Positions 31,697 to 37,474 of a stretch of DNA of 37,474 bases are shown piece by piece; position 1 is the stretch's first letter; each line of letters starts with the position of its first letter. Under the pieces are notes generated by a model that saw nothing but the letters and a program-made list of their open reading frames with translations, was not told the origin of the DNA and ran no database searches. Position numbers and translations under genes: made by a program. The stretch spans positions 1 to 37,474 of the forward strand of contig JASGGU010000032.1 in the NCBI GenBank assembly GCA_047602645.1. The letters are read 5' to 3'. The DNA comes from JAEYFP01 sp047602645 (lineage in GTDB: Bacteria; Bacillota; Clostridia; Lachnospirales; Lachnospiraceae).

Positions 31697-32650
31697 ATGA
31701 CAGATGAAAAGAAGCCTTTAAAGGAGATAAAAAAAGAAGGGAAGCTATTTGTTCTGATGGCACTTTTGGATGTGGGGTCTTATGCAGAGCTGGGTGAAAC
31801 CTATAGCTTCACTTTAGATCCGGAGAATTTGTATTATGATATCCATGCAAAAGTAGACATAGGGCAGAAGGAGGAGCTGGAAAGAGGAAAATCCATGGAT
31901 TTTCTGTCAGAATATAAATCCCTGATTGGATTTTGCCTGCAAAAAAAGTACGGCTTTGAAGATTACAGACAGGGAGGAATCAGCCTGCTGAGCAAAAATA
32001 GGTTCCTAAAGCAGATCAAAGAGGCGGAAACGTTGGAAGCTGTCATTGAATTATTGCAGAGAGAGTATGAGGAAGTCTATTATGAAAAGCACTTTCGGAT
32101 ATGTGAGGTCAAAAAGGGTGTTTATGCAGGACTCAGAATATATACTGTGCTCCTGACTATTTTATTTATTTTTTTAGCTGCATATTCCATATACAATCAT
32201 GAATGGAAAACTAAAAAGGATCAGGCGTTTATCAATGCGTATGAATTGTATCTGGATAAGGATTATGTGGCTGTCATTGACAAGGTGTCAGAGATCGACA
32301 ATCAATATATGAGCGGAAAGATGAAACTGATTTTGTCCACTGCTTATGTAAGAACCGAAAATCTGACGCCGGAGCAGAAAGAAAATATTTTGGATGACAT
32401 TAATACGGTTGCGACAGATAAGATCATGGATTACTGGATCTATCTGGGGCGGGAAAAGACAGCTGAAGCGGAGAACATCGCAAAGCAGTTATCTGATGAT
32501 GAAATGCTGTTATATGCCTATATGAAGGAACTGTCTATTCTAAAAGAAAATACGGATATGGACGGAGAAGAGAAGGCTTCCAGAATCACCTTGTTGGAAG
32601 GTGAAATCGAAAAATTGAAAAAAGCATATGAAATAGAGGAAGAGGAATGA
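31697..32650 (+). CDS. EssB/YukC-like type VII secretion membrane protein
   Basis: 317 residues from ATG 31697, chosen because GGGGAGAG (31684-31691) lies just upstream; ATG 31679 is possible. The N-terminal cytoplasmic part (about 1-140) corresponds to the pseudokinase domain of YukC/EssB, including DFLSEYKSLIGFCLQKKYG. A single membrane helix is at about 148-166 (TVLLTILFIFLAAYSIY). The extracellular C-terminal part is helical, with INAYELYLDKDYVAVIDKV as a tetratricopeptide-like repeat. The Glu/Lys-rich end is normal for the family. It connects WXG100 substrates, EssC and the membrane complex. Its stop overlaps the EssC start (ATGA). Confidence 0.82.
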   Translation: MTDEKKPLKEIKKEGKLFVLMALLDVGSYAELGETYSFTLDPENLYYDIHAKVDIGQKEELERGKSMDFLSEYKSLIGFCLQKKYGFEDYRQGGISLLSKNRFLKQIKEAETLEAVIELLQREYEEVYYEKHFRICEVKKGVYAGLRIYTVLLTILFIFLAAYSIYNHEWKTKKDQAFINAYELYLDKDYVAVIDKVSEIDNQYMSGKMKLILSTAYVRTENLTPEQKENILDDINTVATDKIMDYWIYLGREKTAEAENIAKQLSDDEMLLYAYMKELSILKENTDMDGEEKASRITLLEGEIEKLKKAYEIEEEE

Positions 32651-35600
32651 GCAGACCAGAAAAATTTCCCAGATATAAGCGCTCTCCCAGACTGATTCTG
32701 GAGGTGCCAAATGAAACAATAGAAATAAAGAGACCGGAAACAAAAGCATCAATCAGCAAATCGAGTCTGATTCAGATTATCGTTTCACCGCTGGTCATGC
32801 TGGCGGTGACGGTGGCCGTAGGGATCCTGTTAAAAAGAGGGATTTACATGTTTATGTCTGTTGCCAGTACTGTAATGACTATGCTTTTTTCGGCAATACG
32901 TTATATTTCAGAAAAAAAAGACTGCGGGGAACAAAACAGAAAACGGGAAGAAATATACGGCGAATATCTGTTGGCAATCAGAAAGAGAATCTATCAGCTC
33001 AGAAAAAAGGAAAAAGAGGCTTACGGGCATAACAGTCCGACAGTCAGAGAAATCGCGCTGATGATCGAGGATCACAGCAGCCGGATTTATGAAAGGAATG
33101 CTCAGGATGATGATTTTCTAACAATTACGGTGGGTTATGAAAAGACCGGCAGCGCCTGTCCGATTAAGGTATCCTATGATGAACTTGCGGTAAAAAAGGA
33201 CGAGCTGGACCTTGAGGCAAAGAATATCAGAGACGAATTCTGCTTTGTAGACAAGAAGTCAGTAGTAGTAGATCTGAAAAAAGCAAACCTGGGATTGGTG
33301 GGAGAAAAAGAGGTTGTTCATGAGCAACTGAGCATTATCATAGCACAGCTTACCTTTTTTCAAAGCTATCATGATATAGAAATTATTGCGATTTATAATG
33401 AAACTGACTCCAAACAGTTTGATTGGCTGCGCTGGTATCCGCATTGTCATATTCACGCGTTGAATGTTACGGGAAATATCAGCTCTGAGGCGATCGGTGA
33501 CCAGGTATTGGCCAGCCTGCATAAAATATTGAGGGATAGAAAACTGCGCCATGAGGAAAGCAAAAAGAAGGAAAGCTTCCTGCCGCATTTCATTTTTATA
33601 ATTGATGAGCCCAAACTGATTATGGATCATGCGATTATGGAATATCTGGGCAAGGATGAGCAGTTGGGTTTTTCCATCATCTATACAAGCTATCTGCAGG
33701 CAAACCTTCCGGAGACGATCGGAACCATTGTACAGTATAAGGATGCCGGTTCCGGCAGGTTGGTCATCAACGAAAAAAAGGTCAGCAACATTCAGTTTGT
33801 ACCGGACCGTATTGACGGCATCGATGTGGAATGGATGGCGAGAGATTTGAGTGTCCTTGTGCATGAGCAGGGAGTGGTTATGAGCCTTCCCGAAAGCATC
33901 ACGTTTTTTCAAATGTATCATGTGGATCACCCTGACGCTCTTTTCATTGAAAAACGCTGGAGAGAAAGTGACTCGCATAAATCGCTGGCGGTTCCTCTCG
34001 GTATTCGCGTAACCGGAGATCTTTTGATGCTCAATCTGCATGAAAAAGCGCATGGCCCGCATGGACTGATAGCGGGAACGACCGGTTCCGGCAAATCGGA
34101 GATTCTGCAGTCTTATATATTATCGCTTGCTGTAAATTTTCACCCCTATGAAGTTGGATTTCTGCTGATTGACTATAAGGGCGGCGGTATGGCAAATCTA
34201 TTTGAACATTTACCGCATCTGCTCGGGACAATTACAAATTTGGACGCCGACGCGAGTATGCGCGCATTGGCGTCCATACGCAGCGAGCTGGCAAGAAGAC
34301 AACGGATATTTATGGAAAACGGTGTAAATCATATCAATGCGTATAACAGCCTGTTCAAGCAGGAAAAGGTGTCCGAGCCGATTCCGCATTTATTCCTGAT
34401 CAGTGATGAGTTTGCCGAGCTGAAAAAAGAACAGCCGGATTTCATGACAGAGCTTGTTTCGACAGCGAGACTGGGAAGAAGCCTGGGTATTCATTTGATA
34501 TTGGCCACTCAGAAACCAAACGGTGTCGTTACGGATCAAATTTGGACAAATTCCCGCTTTAAGCTTGCACTGAAGGTACAGAATGAAGCAGACAGCAAGG
34601 ATGTGATTAAAACGCCGGATGCCGCCTATATTGTACAGCCCGGCCGGGCATATCTGCAGGTTGGAAACAATGAAATTTATGAGCTGTTTCAGTCGGCATA
34701 CAGCGGTGCGGAATGCATCGCAGATTCCGGAGAGGAGATTGTTGATAACCGGGTTTATAAGATCAATATACTCGGGCAGGCTGAACTGATCAATCAGGAT
34801 CTCAGCGGAGAAGAAAAGCAAAATCAGGAATCTGAAACACAGCTTGATCTGACAGTCAAATACATTGAGACACTGTATGAAGCAATGCATCTTCCGCCTG
34901 TCAGACGGCCATGGCTGCCGCCATTGGAGGAATGTATGACTTCACCCTATATTCAGGCGGAAAATATAGGCGATGTAAATAAGTACAGACAGATCAGTTT
35001 GTCGGCATTTATCGGTATGGCGGACATACCCGAAGAACAAAACCAGACGGAGTATGCGCATGATTTTGTCCGGGAAGGAAACCTGGCTATTTTTGGTGCG
35101 GCAGGTTTTGGAAAAAGTGTGCTGCTGACGACGGTTCTTTTATCTCTGGCAGTCAAGAACAGCGCGGAGCTTCTTCATTATTATATATTGGACATGGGAA
35201 ATGCCTCTTTGCTGCCTTTGCGTGAGCTGCCTCATACAGCGGATTACATGAGTTTTGATGACACGGTAAAGCTGTCAAAATTTGAGCAGATCATTACGGA
35301 AGAATTAAAGAAAAGAAAGCGCTTGTTTGCAAAAGCGGGAGCAATGAATTTTGAAATGTATAATCGCATCAGTGAGGAGAAGATGCCGGCCATCATATGG
35401 GCGATTGATAATTATGATGTCAATAAGGAAATGGATCAGGAATTAGAGACGGTCGTACTTCAAATAGCCAGAGACGGAATTGGATTGGGAATCTATGTGA
35501 TGCTGGCCGGAAGCCGTCCGGGTGTCCTGCGTTTTTCTATAATCAACAATTTTAAGAATAAGATCGCGCTGTATATGTTTGACCGGGCGGAGCTGAATGC

Positions 35601-36534
35601 CGCCGTCGGCAGAGGAAACCTAAGTCTGCCTGAGATAAAAGGGCGTGCCTATGTGAGGCTGAATAATGTAAACCAGATGCAGGTCTACAGCGTCTTTGAG
35701 ATCAAGGAAGAGGATGCGTATGTGGATGGAATTAAAATGATCATCGGCAAGATTTCGGATGGTTACGGCGGCGGTAAGCCGGCTAAGCTTCCTCTGATGC
35801 CGGAAAAACTGACAGCGGCAATACTGTCGGAATATATTACTCGGGAGAAGTCGGAAAATATGATTCCGATAGGTTTAAATGTATTGGATATCACCTGCCG
35901 GTATTTGGATTTAAGCAAGGGCCGCCAGTTAATCGTGGGCGGAACAGGGAGCGGAAGGACCAATTTGCTGAAGGTACTTCTGCGTAACCGGGCAAGGACA
36001 TTGCAGACTTATGTCATTGACGATAAGGCGGCGGAATTATATAAATACCGGAATGATGAAGGAGTCACCTACCTATCAACTGCAGAGGGAATCATCGGAT
36101 TTCTGGAAACAGTTCGCCTCTTGGTCGAACAGCGCCAGGAAAACTTCCTGCTTGAGCAGGAAAAAAATCAAGATGTGATTCCAAGACAGTTCTTTGCCGC
36201 CTTGCCGCCTGTAATGATAGTTGTGGCGGAATGGGAGGAGTTTCTGGGCATGATTGCAGCATCAAAGGATCTTAGTGCGGAGCAGATCATAATGAGCGCT
36301 TCAGATGTAAATATTACATTGATTGCCGCGGCTCATGCAAATCGGCTGAAGGGCTTTGATAATTTGTCAAAGTTTATGAAGGAATCTATCTATGGTATTG
36401 TTACCGGAAATTTTACTTCACAGAATCACTTTTCAAGCATGACCGGAAGAGTGGCTGCGGATAATGCGCCGGGAGTTGGCTATATAATTGAAAAAGGTAA
36501 CTTGGTGAAGGTACAGCTGGCAAAGGAAGAATAG
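32647..36534 (+). CDS. essC: EssC/YukBA-type FtsK/SpoIIIE secretion ATPase
   Basis: 1,295 residues. Two membrane helices lie near residues 42-90. Three FtsK/SpoIIIE-type ATPase domains follow. The first has Walker A GTTGSGKSE (about 476-484) and LLIDYKGGGMANLF. The second has GAAGFGKSV (about 817) with YYILDMGN. The third has GGTGSGRTN (about 1098), where the Walker lysine is replaced by arginine, so this site is probably degenerate, as is common for EssC. The two N-terminal FHA domains of staphylococcal EssC are absent: only about 40 residues precede the membrane helices. It is the motor that pulls WXG100 and effector proteins across the membrane. ATG 32647 overlaps the EssB-like stop. Confidence 0.95.
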   Translation: MSRPEKFPRYKRSPRLILEVPNETIEIKRPETKASISKSSLIQIIVSPLVMLAVTVAVGILLKRGIYMFMSVASTVMTMLFSAIRYISEKKDCGEQNRKREEIYGEYLLAIRKRIYQLRKKEKEAYGHNSPTVREIALMIEDHSSRIYERNAQDDDFLTITVGYEKTGSACPIKVSYDELAVKKDELDLEAKNIRDEFCFVDKKSVVVDLKKANLGLVGEKEVVHEQLSIIIAQLTFFQSYHDIEIIAIYNETDSKQFDWLRWYPHCHIHALNVTGNISSEAIGDQVLASLHKILRDRKLRHEESKKKESFLPHFIFIIDEPKLIMDHAIMEYLGKDEQLGFSIIYTSYLQANLPETIGTIVQYKDAGSGRLVINEKKVSNIQFVPDRIDGIDVEWMARDLSVLVHEQGVVMSLPESITFFQMYHVDHPDALFIEKRWRESDSHKSLAVPLGIRVTGDLLMLNLHEKAHGPHGLIAGTTGSGKSEILQSYILSLAVNFHPYEVGFLLIDYKGGGMANLFEHLPHLLGTITNLDADASMRALASIRSELARRQRIFMENGVNHINAYNSLFKQEKVSEPIPHLFLISDEFAELKKEQPDFMTELVSTARLGRSLGIHLILATQKPNGVVTDQIWTNSRFKLALKVQNEADSKDVIKTPDAAYIVQPGRAYLQVGNNEIYELFQSAYSGAECIADSGEEIVDNRVYKINILGQAELINQDLSGEEKQNQESETQLDLTVKYIETLYEAMHLPPVRRPWLPPLEECMTSPYIQAENIGDVNKYRQISLSAFIGMADIPEEQNQTEYAHDFVREGNLAIFGAAGFGKSVLLTTVLLSLAVKNSAELLHYYILDMGNASLLPLRELPHTADYMSFDDTVKLSKFEQIITEELKKRKRLFAKAGAMNFEMYNRISEEKMPAIIWAIDNYDVNKEMDQELETVVLQIARDGIGLGIYVMLAGSRPGVLRFSIINNFKNKIALYMFDRAELNAAVGRGNLSLPEIKGRAYVRLNNVNQMQVYSVFEIKEEDAYVDGIKMIIGKISDGYGGGKPAKLPLMPEKLTAAILSEYITREKSENMIPIGLNVLDITCRYLDLSKGRQLIVGGTGSGRTNLLKVLLRNRARTLQTYVIDDKAAELYKYRNDEGVTYLSTAEGIIGFLETVRLLVEQRQENFLLEQEKNQDVIPRQFFAALPPVMIVVAEWEEFLGMIAASKDLSAEQIIMSASDVNITLIAAAHANRLKGFDNLSKFMKESIYGIVTGNFTSQNHFSSMTGRVAADNAPGVGYIIEKGNLVKVQLAKEE

Positions 36535-36546
36535 GAGGTGAGGGGA

Positions 36547-37011
36547 ATGGCATCCAGTGCTTCAATAAGAAATGTATTGCGAATACTTAGAAAAAGAAAA
36601 GAAGAATTAGAGGACAGACTTCGTAAATTAAAAAATTTAATTTCTGATCTAGCGCCTGAGGTAGAAGAGATGAAGTATAATCTAGAGCCTAATGCAAAGG
36701 CTTTGAATGCTATATATCGAAAATATATTGAAAAAGGCGGTGATTTATCCTATGGTACAATGATTACCTATTTTGAAGACACTTCGGAGGAAAAAAAAGA
36801 AGGGTTAAAAAAAACAGCAGAGGATTTATTAGAAAAAAATGATAAATTGGCGAGTGAGTTGGAACGAGCGGAAAAGCTTCAGGTTATTACCGAGGATATG
36901 CTGGAAACGGTTAAAGAAGAAATAGCACGGGCAGAGATTGAGCTTGCCGCAGCGATAGCAAGAGAAGCTGCCGCCGCTGCTTCACGAGTATTCAGAAGTA
37001 TCATCAGGTAA
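36547..37011 (+). CDS. Small coiled-coil protein, probable LXG/WXG partner
   Basis: 154 residues from ATG 36547, with AGGAGG (36533-36538) overlapping the essC stop. The protein is almost entirely helical, with heptad-like Leu/Ile spacing in IRNVLRILRKRKEELEDRLR and an Ala/Glu-rich C-terminal helix. Short helical proteins of this kind (for example the DUF5082/YwqH type) are encoded directly before LXG effector genes and act as their targeting partners. I cannot confirm a family, but position behind essC and before a WXG-like gene supports this role. Confidence 0.6.
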   Translation: MASSASIRNVLRILRKRKEELEDRLRKLKNLISDLAPEVEEMKYNLEPNAKALNAIYRKYIEKGGDLSYGTMITYFEDTSEEKKEGLKKTAEDLLEKNDKLASELERAEKLQVITEDMLETVKEEIARAEIELAAAIAREAAAAASRVFRSIIR

Positions 37012-37022
37012 GGGAGGATAGG

Positions 37023-37412
37023 ATGATAGATTTTAAAGCAGATGAGGATGGATTGGATGAGTTTATTGCGAATGTTAAAACGGTACAAACAGATATGCAA
37101 AATGCCTGCGATAAAATGATTGCATTTCAGCAATTGATTCAGACAACACAGGACTGGGTAGGAAACGGCCGGGAAGAGTGTGCCGCATTTTTATGCCTAT
37201 TGGCACAATATAGTGGATTGCTTGCCGGAAAAGAAGTCAATGTATCCGGCACGGGATATACAACTTTGCTGGACTCCAAAGCTGTAACGGGAGACGGGGA
37301 TCATCTGACAGAATTAATTGAGGCGCTGGAATTATTTTATGAACAGGTGGCGACATTTGAACAGAATGCCGGTGAAAAGGCGCAATGCATCCGAACCTTG
37401 GATGCCATATAG
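37023..37412 (+). CDS. WXG100-like helical protein, extended
   Basis: 129 residues. The first ~80 residues form a helical hairpin with WVG (Trp45-Gly47) at the turn, the position of the WXG motif in WXG100 proteins. The C-terminal extension (about 75-129) is a further helix pair with no Cys-rich or catalytic motif. It is likely a second small secreted or partner protein of the type VII cluster. AGGGAGG (37013-37018) precedes ATG 37023. It follows the coiled-coil gene by 11 bases and precedes another gene by 13. Confidence 0.65.
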   Translation: MIDFKADEDGLDEFIANVKTVQTDMQNACDKMIAFQQLIQTTQDWVGNGREECAAFLCLLAQYSGLLAGKEVNVSGTGYTTLLDSKAVTGDGDHLTELIEALELFYEQVATFEQNAGEKAQCIRTLDAI

Positions 37413-37425
37413 GGAGGGTGATGAT

Positions 37426-37474
37426 ATGGAATTTACGATGGAAGAAATGATGTGTTTTAACAGCCTGTTGGATG
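37426..37474 (+). CDS. Start of a further gene, cut by the window end
   Basis: Sixteen codons beginning MEFTMEEMMCFNSLLD are visible behind AGGGAGGG (37411-37418). Identity cannot be read. In this position an LXG-type effector or another partner protein would be expected. Confidence 0.5.
   Translation, partial: MEFTMEEMMCFNSLLD

Noticed and set aside
33259..34062. Long minus-strand open frame inside essC
   Set aside because: It is a shadow of the essC reading frame: odd composition, no ribosome site, and the plus-strand ATPase motifs are unambiguous.

Overview
The window looks like chromosomal DNA of a Gram-positive anaerobe of the class Clostridia, probably a Lachnospiraceae-type gut bacterium. 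The grounds are strong AGGAGG-type ribosome sites with occasional TTG and GTG starts, binding-protein sugar importers without their own ATPase, a GntR/LacI-type and an RpiR sugar regulator, an Agr-type peptide quorum-sensing locus and a Firmicutes-type (T7SSb) type VII secretion cluster. All convincing genes are on the + strand. No rRNA, tRNA, CRISPR array, transposase or phage gene was seen. The first and last genes are cut by the window edges.

Region 1 (1-8965) is a sugar operon: a CUT1-type importer (binding protein, two permeases), class II aldolase A, an ADP-dependent (archaeal-type) sugar kinase, class II aldolase B, an RpiR regulator, a D-lyxose/D-mannose-type isomerase and a PfkB kinase. 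The set fits isomerise, phosphorylate (once or twice), then cleave by aldol reaction. The substrate is not certain. Region 2 (9077-18796) begins with a GntR/LacI-type regulator with its own promoter, a palindromic operator and a strong terminator. A second importer operon follows, with a six-hairpin glycosidase-like protein, a GH125 exo-alpha-mannosidase, a D-allulose 3-epimerase and an L-fucose isomerase-family enzyme. Epimerase plus isomerase, with no fuculose kinase or aldolase, would form a complete D-altrose to D-allulose to D-fructose route.

Region 3 (18883-22384) holds two overlapping genes for a probable heterodimeric ABC exporter. Region 4 (22525-28069) is an agr-like locus: LytTR response regulator, AgrC-like kinase, terminator, then a LytTR-box promoter driving a 49-codon AgrD-like signal peptide gene, AgrB, a polymorphic toxin with a C-terminal TNT-type NAD-glycohydrolase domain, and two small probable immunity genes. 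Region 5 (28624 to the end) is a T7SSb cluster: EsaA-like, WXG100, EssA-like, EsaB/YukD, EssB/YukC, EssC, then small helical WXG/LXG-partner-like genes.

The main discovery is regulatory. The promoter of agrD and the promoter of the T7SS cluster share a 50-bp identical block containing a tandem 20-bp LytTR-type direct repeat. Each is followed at identical spacing by a -35/-10 pair, and each is preceded by a related hairpin. This predicts that the type VII secretion machinery and its NADase toxin are switched on together by the peptide quorum signal made by the locus itself.
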